From assembly GCA_032871835.1 (NCBI GenBank), contig CM065298.1, positions 110,177,476 through 110,241,475 on the forward strand: a stretch of DNA of 64,000 bases. Reading direction: 5' to 3'. Under the pieces are notes generated by a model. That model was not told where the DNA came from. It did not search any database and was given only the letters and a program-made list of their open reading frames with translations. A program made the translations under genes and the position numbers. Of this stretch, positions 1 to 12,445 are shown piece by piece; positions within the stretch are counted from its first letter, which is position 1, and the number at the start of each line of letters is the position of its first letter. Source of the stretch: Dipteronia dyeriana (taxonomy: Eukaryota > Streptophyta > Magnoliopsida > Sapindales > Sapindaceae).

Positions 1-1118
1 GTATCCTTCTGGAGTTTTAAGCGAATCCCTCAACCTAATTCTCATCTGCAATGTAACAGAAATACAACATCATTAAACAGAATTTTTTTAAAAAGCTCGA
101 TCCCTTTCAAAAAAGCTCGATTGATTTACAAAAAGGCTCGATCCCTTTCATAAAAGCTCGATCCCTTTTAAAAAAGGCTCAATCCCTTTTCAAAAAAGCT
201 CTATCCCTTTCAAATAGACTCGATCCAATTCAAATACAGCTCGAACCTATTCAAAAAAGCTCGAAACATATTCAAAAAAGCTCGATTCCTTTTCAAAATG
301 GCTCAATCCAATTAAAAAAAAACTCGATTCATTTTCAAAAAATCTCAATGTTTTTCAAAAAGGCTCGATCCCTTTCAAATACGCTCGATCTAATTCTAAA
401 ATAGTTCAAACCTATTCAAAAAAGCTCGAAACCTATTTAAAAAAGCTCGATCATTTTCAAAATGGCTCGATCCTTTTCATAAAAAGCTTGATTCTTTTTA
501 AAAAAATCTCGATTCTTTTTAAAAAAATCTCTATTCCTTTTCAAAAAAGCTCGATTCCTTTTCAAAAAAGCTCGAGTCCTTTTCAAAAAAGCTCGATTCC
601 TTTTCAAAAAAACTAGATTCCTTTTCGAAAAATCTCGATTTACCAAAACCAAATTTTCATGAAAAAAACAGTTCGACTAAACAAATAAGCTCGATTCTCT
701 TGAAAAAAGTCTCAAAAACCCAGATTTCATCTTCCTCGACTGATATTCAACTAAATTACAAACTCTAACCTAAACCACAACCATTCTCACATCTTTATTT
801 TAACCGGTTTCTACAATTCCTATCAACAAAACTCAATTCTAACATGTAATGCAAGTTAACAACAACAAAAACGAGGAAAAATAACCAATCTTACCTTTGT
901 CAATCGCAGCTCTTCCGGTCACTTCACCGTTGATTAGTTTCTCGTCGGTTTGACTGTTGCTTCTCTCTGACTTTGAAAACGACAACTTCCTCACTGTTAA
1001 AATATTTCGGGGTACTTTTGTCTCAAACACTTTTTTGGTGTCTTTTAAACATACATTAGTAAAGTGGTGATATTTGCACAACACACCCCTCAAATAGTGC
1101 TAATAATTTTTTGACCCC
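1..1118 (-). repeat. Dispersed repeat element, copy R1 (left end cut by window)
   Basis: Positions about 86-700 are a degenerate tandem array of a 20-21 bp unit (core GCTCGATCC followed by TTTTCAAAAAA). Positions about 720-1118 are a non-repetitive part that recurs near 20.11-20.53 kb. Shared landmarks are a CTAAACCACAACCATTCTCA stretch, a TACCTTTGTCAATCGC stretch (read on the minus strand, GATTGACAAAGGTAAGA looks like an exon end with a splice donor), and a terminal part with GATATTTGCACAACAC. Similarity to R2 stops near CTTCTTA. This is a transposable-element-like family of unknown class; a MULE-type end is one possibility. The minus-strand reading frame through the array (437-652) is a by-product of the 21-bp period. 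Confidence 0.6.
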
Positions 1119-3170
1119 CTTCTTAAAATATATATGTATTGTTTTTATACCTATGTTTAAATTTTGAGGCAATTATTTTTTTTTTTCAAAAAATATAAAG
1201 TTTACTAATGGTTAGTAAGGGAAATTTGAGTGAAAACTAAAAATGCGTATATTTCATCGTAAAATGCGATTTAACCCATTTTTTTATACAACTTCTTAAA
1301 TTATGCTTTTCTATACCTATGTATTAAGTTTTAGGCAATTAATTTTTTTTCCAAAAATATAAATTTTACTAATGGTTAGTAAAGGAAATTTGGATGAAAA
1401 CTAAAAATTCGTATATCTCATTGTTATAAGTGATTTAACTTAACTTTTTTTTCTTTGAACCTCTTAAAATACGTTCTTTTTATACCTATGTATAAATTTT
1501 GAGGCAATTACAATTATCAAAAAAATAGAAAGTTTACTAATGCTTATAAAGGAAAATTTGAGTGAAAACTAAAAATTCGTATATTTCATTGTTAATTGTG
1601 ATTTAACCCAAAAATATTTCATAGAACTTCTTAAAATAAGTTTTTTCTATACCTATGTATAAATTTTGAGGCAATTAATTTTTTTTCAAAAAATATAAAG
1701 ATTACTAGTGGTTAGTAAGGGAAATTTGAGTGAAATCCAAAAATTCGCATATTTCATTGTAAAATGCGATTTAACCCAAAAAAAAATTCATAGAACTTCT
1801 TAAAATACTTTTCTTACACCTATGTGTAAATTTTGAGACAACTAATTTTCTTTTCAAAAAATGTAAATTTTTACCGTGATTAGTAAGGTAAATTTGAGTG
1901 AAAACTAAAAATTCGTATATTTCATTGTAAAATACGATTTAATCCAAAAAAAATTTATAGAACTTCTTAAATTACGATTTTCTGTACCTATGTATTAATT
2001 TTGAGACAACTAATTTTTTTCCTAAAATATAAATTTTACTAATGGTTAGTAAAGGAAATTTAAGCAAAAACTAAAAATTCGTATATCTCATTATTATAAG
2101 TGGCTTAACTTAACTTTTTTTCTTTGAACTTCTTAAAATACGTTTTTTTTATACCTATGTATAAATTTTGAGGCAATTACAAATTTTTTTTAAAAAAAAA
2201 TACTAATGCTTAGCAAGGGAAATTTGGGTGAAAACTGAAAATTCGTATATTTCATTGTTAAATGCGACTTAATCCAAAAAAAAATCATAGAACTTCTTAA
2301 AATAAGTTTTTTTATACACCTACATATAAATTTTGAGGCAATTACAATTTTTAAAAAATAGAAAGTTTACTAATGCGTAGCAAGAGAAATTTGAGTGAAA
2401 ACTAAAAATTCATAAATTCATTGTTAAATGCGTCTTAACCCAAAAAAAATTCATAGAATTTCTTAAAATAAGTTTTTTTTTATATCTATGTATAAATTTT
2501 GAGGCAATTAATTTTATTTCAAAAAATATAAAGTTTACTAATGGATTAGTAAGGGAAATTTGAGTGAAATCTAAAATTTCGTATATTTTATTGTAAAATG
2601 CGATTTAACCCAAAAAAACTAAAATTTTGTATATTTCATGATAAAATGTTGTTTAACCCAAATATTATTCATAAAATTTCTTAAAATACGTTTTTTTTTA
2701 AACCTATATATAATTTTTGTGACAAATAATTTATATATATATAGTGGTTAGTAAGGTAAATTTTAGTGAAAACTAAAAATTCGTATATTTTAATGTAAAA
2801 TGTAATTTAACCCAATATTTTTTCATTGAAATTCTTAAAATACGTTTTTTTAAAACATATATATATTTATAAATTTTGAGGCAATTAATTTTTTTTTCAA
2901 AAAATATAAAATTTTATAATGGTTTGTAAGAGAAATTTGAGAGAAAACTAAAAGTTCGTGTATTTTATTGTAAAATACGATTTAATCCAACTTTTATTCA
3001 TAGAACTTCTTAAAGTATGTTTTTTAAAACCTATGCATAAATTTTGTTACAATTAAAAAAAATTCACAAAATATGAATTTTTATAGTGGTTGGTATGGGA
3101 TATTTGAGTGAAAACTAATAATTCATATATTTCATCGTAAAATGTGATTTACATAAAACTTTTACATTTA
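1105..3170. repeat. Satellite-like tandem array, about 165-bp unit, about 12 copies
   Basis: Each unit runs through CTTCTTAAAATACG, ATACCTATGTATAAATTTTGAGGCAATTA written here in two parts (ATACCTATGTATAAATT, then TTGAGGCAATTA), TACTAATGGTTAGTAAGG, GAAATTTGAGTGAAAACTAA, ATTCGTATATTTCATTG and AAAATGCGATTTAACCCA. The last landmark falls near 1261, 1421, 1592, 1757, 1926, 2090, 2256, 2420, 2592, 2793, 2970 and 3136, with one short partial unit near 2641. Units near 1421 and 2090 share the variant ATAAGTG(A/G)(T/C)TTAACTTAAC and lie four units apart, which hints at higher-order structure. Copies decay toward the right end. Confidence 0.85.
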
Positions 3171-3255
3171 ATTATCATAAATACTCTATTTTATTTAGTT
3201 ATTAAATACGGAGTCATTCATACAGTAAAAAAAAACTATTATTTTTAGGACATTG

Positions 3256-3420
3256 TTTGGGTGTTGATCGGTCAGCACCCAACCATACTGACCAACCAAT
3301 GGTTGGTTGCCACATAACCCAAAACAAGAAGAAAATGGTAAAATGTGAAAGAGTTTTTACCACGTAGCAATATTTCATTGGGTGGTCAGTATAGTTGGAT
3401 ACTGACCGGTCAGTACCCAA
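3256..3420. mobile_element. Fold-back MITE of about 165 bp
   Basis: The two ends are long imperfect inverted repeats of roughly 45 bp. The left arm begins TTGGGTGTTGATCGGTCAG; the reverse complement of the right arm begins TTGGGTACTGACCGGTCAG. Both continue with CCAAC.ATACTGACCA.CCAATG. No coding capacity. A target-site duplication is not obvious, so the superfamily is not assigned. Confidence 0.75.
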
Positions 3421-4430
3421 GCTTTTTCTTTATTTTTATAGTGGTTTGTAAGAAAAATATTGATGAAAATTACAATACACATATTTCAATGCAGAATACG
3501 ATTTTATCCATACAAAAATAAAAAAACAAAAAAAAATATTCTATTTGACCTGTGTGCCAAACTTGGGTTAATTCCAAGTCGCAAAATATACAATTTTATT
3601 ATGGGTCAGTAACGGAAATTTGACCAAAAATTACAACGTAGAGAATGCAATTTTATACTTTTATATATATAATTGACATAACTACTAAAAACACTTCTTT
3701 TTCTTATCTAATGTTAACACAATATAAAGGATAAAATGTAGCCAAAAGAGTTGAGAAAACCAGGAGAATTGAGAAACCATACAACAGTAAATTGTTTTGT
3801 GTTTGTTTTTGTTTTTATTTTTGTTTTTCTTTTTCTTTTTTGTACATGACCATTATTGGTTCACCATTTTCTTTTCTTTTTCTTTTTTCCCCTAAAATTC
3901 AAAATGTACAAACCCACCTCCAAATTAAACACCACACATCAAGTACAAAAGAGAACTACCACCAGCCACCAACACTACCACTACCACTACTGTTCTTTTG
4001 CAACCACAAACCAGATTGTGCATATCACATCAAATCACAGCACCACCACCACCCCAAAAAAGAAAATAAGTTGATAAAAAACATTATCACAAAAGAACAA
4101 GTAAAGAAACAGAAAATCTTGCATATCATCAGATGACATCCCATTTCCACCATCTCTAGGGGTATCACCTATTCACCTTCTTGTATCATACACAAAGAAA
4201 ACCACCTTAGCCAACCCAACTACTTTTCCTTCCTGGCAACCAATTAGTCCCAACTAGTAAACCACCACCACCAAAGTCTTCACAAGTCCTAACCCAAAAC
4301 ATTTAATATTTTCTAACAATCCATTTCCTCATTTCAAATGCTATTTTGCATCCAGATGGCAGTGCCATCAGCAGCAATGTGCCCAATGCGGCCGCTGATT
4401 TTGGTAATCAATCACCATATCCATGTTTCA
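3421..4430. other. 3' flank of the YTH gene; AT-rich and simple sequence
   Basis: A pyrimidine-rich TTTTG/TTTTC tract lies at about 3793-3890 and a CCA-rich stretch at about 3955-4060. The segment just above 4431 on the minus strand must contain the 3' UTR of the YTH gene. No protein or RNA gene is supported. Confidence 0.5.
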
Positions 4431-7400
4431 TTATTTCTTGCAAGGCTCCTCTACTTTTTTTGCAGCTGATAGAACTACTGACTGTAAACCAGAAGTTAAT
4501 TCATCTGCTTTCGGCTGCCAAATAACCAAAATACAAAATTAAAAGGTCATTAACAAGAGACATGCACGTTGAGATATTAGCAAAAAAAATAAAGCACAGT
4601 TGGCATCAACATACTTTAAAATAGAATAAAGTCAATCCCAATTTGCAAATTATTCATGGCACACACTTTCAACAAATCCTAGCATACAGAACTCTTTTTT
4701 ATTCTTAATTAATTTGAAATGGAAGGGTACTGATTTTAGAATCTTAAGATGATCGATTTACCCATTTTAATAATGGACCACACAGCGCATTAGATTCCCA
4801 ATCCTCCACCCCCCATGATGCCAACATGGTCCCACAATTAAATGCACCCAATAAAAGGAATAAGAGATTGCCAAATGCCAAGTAAAAGAGTAGAATGGAG
4901 GAAGAAGCAAACCTGCATGAGATCAAAATTGGGCATAGATGGCCTTATTCTCTTTTCTTGCATCACCTTTTGACGGCTTTCATAAAATTCAAAATCATCT
5001 AATATTGATGTCTTCGAAGCATAGTTCTTAAAAATGTTCAGCATTTCAGTACCCTGAGGAAATCTCACCTGAGAATGGAGATAATGACAATAAGCATAGT
5101 TAAAAGGGATAATGAAAGTCTAAAATGAAATCCAAGAATAGCATTACTTGAGCGTACTAGTCAGCCTTACCTCCTGTGTGTCTCTGCTATTGGTTACAGG
5201 TTTGTTGTCATTGTTTTCAAGTATTATATGCCGTAACTGTGGGTTTGGAACATCTTTAATAATGTGCCACTTGACAGGGAAATAACCATTCCACTTGTCC
5301 TGTTGCCAAAAATCCATATTCCTATTGAAATCTACCCGGCCAATCATCTCGGCAACGCCACAGAATTGACCACTTGCATTCACCTGAACCACATAGTAAA
5401 GCAAGGCAAAAATGCATTAATCACTATCCTCGTAAAAAGCCAAGGTAAATACACAAAGCCTTAATCCAATCTAACATCAAAATCCAAAACATACCGAAAA
5501 GAAGAGGAACACAGGACACTTGCTGCCTTTCGCAGCCATCTTATCTTGTGCATCTACATATGCACTATCCAGCCTCTTATTTCCATTAGGAGTGCTAGCC
5601 CACACATTGTATTTTACGCTCTTATGGATGTCATCTTCACTGTAAGATTTGATAACAAAGAAAAATGCTTGATCATATTTGGTCGGAAAGTCAGAAAGGT
5701 TATACTGATCCCTCCTAATAAGAGAATTTATGCTGTTAGTCTTTCCGTTTCCATCTATAGCCAGAGGTGCAGCAGCATTACCTCCAGAACTGAAAGAACC
5801 TTTGTCATTTGTTGTCCTAGGACCATAATTCTGATCACCAAGCAAACCAAGATCACTAATACTATTAACTTGGCCTTTCGTTTTTGGCTTTTCAATCCCA
5901 TCCCAACCCCGTGTATTTGCTTTAGCTAGGTTATTTGGATAGAGCACTCCACCCTTCCCTTGATTATACAGCGGAAACTTCGCTAAGTAATTTTTTCCCA
6001 GTGCATCTGACTGGAAAGTGGGCCCATGTTGCAAGGCCTGCAAGTCATAGAACAAGGTTATCAAAATATCATTTCTTTTTTCTTCACAAAAAAGTTATCA
6101 AAATTTCGAGAGAACAGGATGTAACACAAAGTACAACATTCTATAATACCTTGTTTGTAGATTTTAACTGGTTGTGCATGCCATGACCTGATGAAACATC
6201 TAGTGACGGTAAAGAGTTTTTCATTTGATGTGAATTGCTAAAGTCGGAATGCAGATTCTTTTTAGAAAGAGGAGCACATTTATTACTTGCTGACGATATG
6301 TTATATTTAGAACCAGGAGTTTCAGGAACTCCAGTATAACCACTTCCAAACAGTGCATCCCCGACATAAAAGGAAGGATCCCAAGGGTAAGCAGATGGAA
6401 CTAACTCTCCATAAGTAAGAGGGTTTGGATAGTATCCGGGGGAAGCAATGGGTGGTTGGATCATGGGGCTTGGTGAATATGGCTGTTGACCAAGATACTG
6501 CCCATCAACACCAAATGCCGCTACGGGCAGATAAGGGCTGTATGAATTATAACCAGGCTGAAATGCTGGCAAGACATACATGAAAGCCCCATTGTCTGCC
6601 TGTATAACCTACATAAAGTATAGAAGAAAACGAGATCAATTTGGTTCTTAATTACTAAAATGGAAACAGCAAAACACTAATAGTAAGCAAGCATCAAAAA
6701 GCAAAGAAAATATTTAATCCTGCTTAGTGTGCATCAACTTGTCCAAAAGTGCTCAAGCATTTACTTAATATTATCGATAGCAATCAACATTGTAAAATAT
6801 TCAAGCTCGAAATCTGATGTCATGTTCAAGACAAAAAGTTTAGGGAAAAAAAGGTCACACATTCCCAATAATGAAAACCTAGTGGCAACATTGATTCATT
6901 GAGACAGAAGAAAAAGAAAATGATAAAAATATGAAATTTTGGCAACCAAAGACTTCCACTCCAAATGCAAATACAAGTTTGAAAAATAGCAGAAACATCA
7001 ACCACATGTAAGATCATACAGGGGTGCATAGGGAATATATGTACTCACGGGGTATTGAAGTTCCATCCCATCATTAGCTACATAGTAACCGCGAGTGTCT
7101 GCCTCTCCGGAAGAAGCATCAAAACCTGCCAACACTCTATTGTAAGAAGTGAAAACATACACCTAATAAAATCAAGAAATATGCATTCGGGGTTGGGCGA
7201 AAAACAAACCAGGATAATAATAACCAAAAGAAGGAGCAGCAGAATAAGTAGAGGCTTGATCGGTCGATGCGGATTCAAGATCAACGTCATCACTCTCTTT
7301 CACACTGCCGGCGGCATCTCCTGCTGAGGAAACACAGGATGTTGCATCCGAAGCCGAAGGGGTCCCCTCTTTGGACAAAACCTGATTTTTTTACAATCCC

Positions 7401-7601
7401 CATATGCACAAATTTATCAAGCCTAACTTTTTTTTTTGGAAAATCCAGGAACAGGCCATAAGAGAATGGATAGTAGACAAAAATTATTATTGCTTCCACG
7501 TCGTTTTGAAGCAAAGGATAGATTGGCATAAAATCAAAATTGGATACCTTATCGGAATTGGGGAGCTGGGTAGAAGGATCAACCTTGAGATTGTTCATCA
7601 T
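4431..7601 (-). CDS. YTH-domain m6A reader, ECT (evolutionarily conserved C-terminal region) type
   Basis: Seven coding exons: 7548-7601, 7210-7381, 7049-7125, 6150-6608, 5495-6037, 5171-5383 and 4913-5068, then terminal exon 4431-4514, giving 585 residues. The long N-terminal half is low-complexity, rich in Tyr, Pro, Ser and Gly (for example YYYPG and [10 protein letters not shown]), as in YTHDF/ECT proteins. The YTH domain spans about residues 375-512, with [45 protein letters not shown] and [10 protein letters not shown]. Trp400, Trp461 and Trp466 are the likely aromatic cage for N6-methyladenosine. Known family role: cytoplasmic binding of m6A-marked mRNA to control its fate. The start is the first ATG of the exon whose acceptor is at 7612, so an upstream non-coding exon is likely. 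The exact paralogue is not determinable. Confidence 0.93.
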
Positions 7602-9301
7602 TTCTTCCGTAGCTGAAAAAGAAAAACAAAAACAACGTAATGAAATATTCTTGAATTCATTGGTTTAATAAAAAGAAATAGAAGAGCAAGAGATTGGAAT
7701 AGGTACGTTGAAGTGGGAGATGAGTATGACACCACAGGTCTCCACAGTAAAATCCTCCTCGTTTCTCCTCCAGCTTTACTTGTATTACAAAAAATCCAAA
7801 CAACAACCAAGGATTTACAACACCTTATTATACGACCCGATTGCTGCGTTTGCCGAGATTCGCGTTTCTGTTTCCGTTTCAGTTTCTAGAAAACCAAAAC
7901 CAGAGCTCTGACAGCTAATCAAATCAAGCAAATGCTTTCTGTTTCATATGCCATCAAAACAACACAACAAGAGAAACTAAGCTCAATCCAATTTTTTAAA
8001 CAAATAAAAAAGGGACGGTCATCACCCTTCCACGTCATATTGTTGTCACATTATTCGACGGCCCCTTTCTTCATTTTTTTTTTTTTTTTGGAATCTTCCT
8101 CTTGTATGAATTTTTCTAACAACAATTAAAAAAAGAAGAAATTGAAAGAAAATGTAAAAAAAAAAATATTTAAAAGAAATAAAGAAGATATTTAAGTAAC
8201 AATAATAATGATAGAAAATGGAAGTAGCAATTGTTTGATTGATAAGAAATAGATATTACCGAGGAAGGAAACGATTTGGAATATGCCCCTTATAGTGATT
8301 AAATAAATTATGATGAAACCAACAAGTGTAAGACTGTAAGGTGGTGTTTGGTTTTATTAATCGGAATGCTTTGTGTTTGTGTACATTATTCCAAAAACAA
8401 TTCACATTTGCTACATCACTCCCAATATGCTTTCCACACCATCACCTCCACTTTATTTATTTTATTTGTGTAAATGCCCAACACCCCCAAGGGCCAAACC
8501 TCTCTTCTCTCTCTTTTATTATTAATGGAAAATGACAATTGCTATTAATGAAAGACAAGAAAAGAGAGTCCAATTTTGTAATGAACATATATTTTTTAAG
8601 TTTGGAGTTTTCAAAGAAGTCAAAATGGAGGAGAGGACTAGAAGCAACCTGAAAATACCATTCTCAAGAGTTGCTTGGGGGCAAAGCATTCCCATCCATC
8701 CATAATCACTATTTAATTAGTACAAAAATAAGTAGCACTTCATCTGCTGCCACGTTTCACCTTCCCATCATGTCCACGTGTCCTCCTTTATTTACACTGA
8801 TTGCATCTATATACATGTAACATACATTGTGTTTCGATAAAACGTGATGATGGTGGATTTGTGGATTTGTGGATCACTGGATTATATAAATGTTGCTTCA
8901 AAGCCAAACTTGGAAGCCCATAAGCAAAGTCCATAATTAGGTCAAACCTAGAATGGCCCATAACTTGGTCAAATCAAATGGTAAGTGTGGTCCATCTTTA
9001 ATTGGGTCAAAGTTTTTAGAATGCTATCGTGGACTCAACTCACCCTTATAGTTATAGAGTAAAAATCTTTTTAAAAAGAAAACCCGATAACGAATAGAAG
9101 TTACATTTCTAATCATACTTGTAAAGTCTAATCTTCCGGTTCTAGCATATCTCTAACCCACCATGGAGTGAGCCTTTAAGGAAAAAGAAAAAAACAATCA
9201 TTTTCATGTGTGATCATCATATCTCAACTGTTAAATAAGGGTTTGACGTTGGGGGTGATTTTTGTACCTACTCTCTTCGGATTTTGGAATCCAAGACCTC
9301 A

Positions 9302-9339
<38 letters not shown>

Positions 9340-10275
9340 GCTAGTTAAACAAAGAAAAAAGATCACATGTGGATTGATGAGTTTTTCAAAGGAATTGACG
9401 GCCCATCAGTCCATTCTTAGGTAGCGGAGAAAGCGCCTTGATTTATGTTCAACACATGAGATTTTTATAAATCCATTCTTATTTGTCGTAATTTATACAT
9501 GTAATTTATATATATGATATGATGCATGGCCTGCACTCTGCAGCTGCATTATTGGCTTCTTTTCAATTAGTTTTCACACAGCAATACAAGGCGTGCACGT
9601 CACAAATGGTGTCCCTCCTTCCCTTCACGGATCACATTCATTATACAATCATTGAACCTTTAATACATTAATTGAAAGCTAATGTTTCTCTTTAAAGAAA
9701 ATTAATGTATGAGCAATTGCAACAAGTAGTCATTCATTGTTATTTATGCATATGCATATGAATATGAATATATGATGCTGCTACGTGATAGTGGGATGGG
9801 AACAAAAGTATTTGAATGATTGATGAACAGAAGTCTGACATATATTACCACACCATTTTGTTGCCATCTCCAATTTGCTTAGCAAAGAAGTTGGTTTGCA
9901 TGACTTGTCTTCATCATGTCTTGACTCTTGTCACTAAGTATCCAAATATAGGCAGGTAATATGTAGGACCTAGCTCACAGTGCCTTATACCTGATTGAGT
10001 GGCATTGGTACAACCAACTCTTAACTTTGTTAGTTTGTTGCTTCTACTCTTCAATTTTTCATACACAATCAGGCACCCACACCAGCTCAACAACACAACA
10101 TTTCAGGATTTAAATATATATTACAAGAATTACTATAATCGCTGTAAAAGATACAAATCATGTATACTATGGAGATCATTAGACACATATATATATATAT
10201 AATAATATAAATATGAGAAAACGGTGAAAAATTGGGAAAATTAGAAAGAATTACAATTTAATGGCCTGAACAAAT
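7602..10275. other. Intergenic: 5' region of the YTH gene and 3' flank of the protease gene
   Basis: An intron acceptor at 7613-7614 suggests a 5' UTR intron of the YTH gene, with the promoter farther right (about 7.9-8.3 kb). A 15-T run at about 8078-8092 and an (AT)n microsatellite at about 9308-9335 are visible, as is a short (TA)n at 10188-10201. No gene or bounded mobile element is supported. Confidence 0.5.
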
Positions 10276-12445
10276 TTACGTGCAGGTAGAGGGGGCAAAC
10301 CCCAATTTACTCTTTCGAAGGTCAAATTCCCACAAATGGTTCTGTTGCATAATGTTGCCAATGGAAGATATACCAGGCCAACTTTGGGACACAAATCCAA
10401 GACACTTCACTCCATCAGCTACATCAATGACATAACTCTTTGTATATGGCTCAAATCTAGCTCCATCTGTAAAATGAAACACTAGTTTTGGCACCAACGA
10501 TTCCTCGAAACCTTTTGAATTGAAGCAATACTCCATTGGTAACCCATTAAGACTTAATCTTTCGAATTTCGACACAGACATCTCTAGTGCAGCCATCACT
10601 GGCTTATATGCTGCCTCTGTCAAAAACGTTAGGCTTGTGCCGGAATCAACTACTGTACCACCCCCACTCTTCGCATCCCATACTGTAAATGGTATTTTCA
10701 GCATCACCCCACCAATGGAGATTCCCATAACATTTACAGCGTAAAATGGACTAATCAAACCAAGGTCAAGCTTAGTATATCTCACTTTTCCTGACAATAA
10801 GGATTCATTTTTACTTGCACCAAACATGAGATAATTCGAAACGTTTTTGTGACTCAAGTGATCAACCAGGCAATACGAGAATTTGCCACCGAATTTCTCA
10901 GAAGCCTTATTTGCAAAAGAGTACTTGTGATAGGCTAACCCCACTACCCCGTCAGCATTGGCGAAGCTCTGGCCCTGGAATGAGCTGCTGCATCCTATCA
11001 GTACGTTCTTTAGCTTTGTCTTCCTGCGATTCGCAAGGCCTAAAGTAACTGTCTCGTTGGCAAAGATCCCCAAAGCAGCTGACCCGTCTATATACCTTAC
11101 CAAATCAAAGAACCAAAAAAAGAAAAAGAAAAGCAGGAACAAATTAAGCACAATACTAAAGTTGCTACCATCCCAGCTGCATTCGAACTTTGCAAAGTTA
11201 ATGTCAAAATATGTCATGGAACAGATTTATGAAACAAATAGTGAATGGATGAGCAATAAACATTGTTAGAAGGGGCATTAATGAGACAGGTAAGGTTGTA
11301 AGGAAATTGATGCTAGAGCTGGTACAGACTACAGAGAAATGTGGGTCATGTGAAGCTTACCTACTAACAATAAGTAGCATTAAAATGTTGTGCTGGATGT
11401 AGGTAAGACTTAAAAATCTATCTGAATGGCTGAGACTCGGCCGCTTGCTTATTCTTTGGATTCTAACTATAATTGAGGTCGAGTCTTTAATCTTTATTGT
11501 GAACATCATTGATAAAAACATAACGTCTCCATCTCAATTCTCATGTGTGACAAGTTTACTAATTTACTAGTATAATAATCCAACTAACTCTTCGAGTCTT
11601 TTCCTTTCCAATCAAAACTTATCTGGACTTCACCTATACTACAAACTTGCATTGAATAACACACAGCTCATACAAAGATGGATTTTTTCTGCAACTGGGG
11701 ACTCAACTCCACAGTCAGACAATCAAAACGCTAACTATCAAATTGGATTCTAATGTTGAATGTGAAAATGGGAAACCGGAAAGTTTGAATCTTTAGTATG
11801 AAAATGTAAAAAATGAAAATGAAGATATATATACCTGTAATCATAAGCACAGGGATCCAAGGGCGTGGGGCAACGGGCAAGAGAGAAGAGATTCATGAGA
11901 TCGACCTTGCACATCTGAGACAAGCAAGGGACTGTTTTGAAGGAAGAGGAGAGATGAGCTTTGAAGACCCTCCTGTGTGTTGTTGTGTTTTTCTTGTTAC
12001 AATTACGACCACATCGGTATCTGCAATTGACCCATGTCAACTCGGTGGTTGTATCCACAATCAAGGTGAACTTTTGAGGCGGTGTTCCAACCTTGAACTG
12101 AACAAAGTACTGGCCTGTTCCATAATCTCTACCGGCGCGCAATGGCATTTCAACGGCGGTGTTGTTGTTGTTGTTGTTGATAGAGGTTTCACTTTCACAG
12201 GCCTGTCTTCGCTTGTGAGAAATCATCTTCTGGCGAGTCATGTCACTTTGAACAAGCTCTTTAATCCTCTCAAGTTGGGTTTTAGGCCTTGCATTGCCAT
12301 TCAGCTTAGGTGAATGCCGATGTAGCAACTCTATTCTTGCAGGACCAGAAAATGCAACAACAGAGGCCTGACATTGGAGGGTAGAGATCAAAAAGATGAT
12401 CAACAAGGCCCTCTTCATCATTATCATCATCATCATCATCATCAT
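10276..12445 (-). CDS. Aspartic protease, pepsin family A1B (NANA/nepenthesin-like), with altered first active-site motif
   Basis: Two exons, 11835-12445 and 10276-11095, give 476 residues. The N-terminus is a run of Met followed by a hydrophobic segment (RALLIIFLISTLQC), a probable signal peptide, then a prodomain with IELLHRHSP typical of plant A1B proteases. Mature-type landmarks are GTGQYFVQFKVGTPPQKF, a Cys-rich insert (CRYRCGRNC) and CAYDYRYIDGSAALGIFANE. The C-terminal catalytic motif is normal (VVDSGTSLTFL, Asp354). The N-terminal one reads VDTTTELTW: Asp131 is kept, but the usual DTG-Ser is DTT-Thr. In this family the glycine of DTG is nearly invariant, so activity may be reduced or lost. 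The frame is otherwise intact. Arabidopsis NANA (a plastid protease affecting starch) is the closest relative I recall; orthology is inferred. Confidence 0.85.
12419..12445 (-). repeat. (ATG)n microsatellite forming the start of the protease gene
   Basis: Read on the minus strand, seven ATG codons in tandem (12445 down to 12425) are followed by ATA and two more ATG before AAG. All are in frame with the protease, so the initiation site is itself a trinucleotide repeat whose length changes would not shift the frame. Confidence 0.9.

Noticed and set aside
11813..12313. 166-residue plus-strand frame
   Set aside because: Antisense shadow of protease exon 1.
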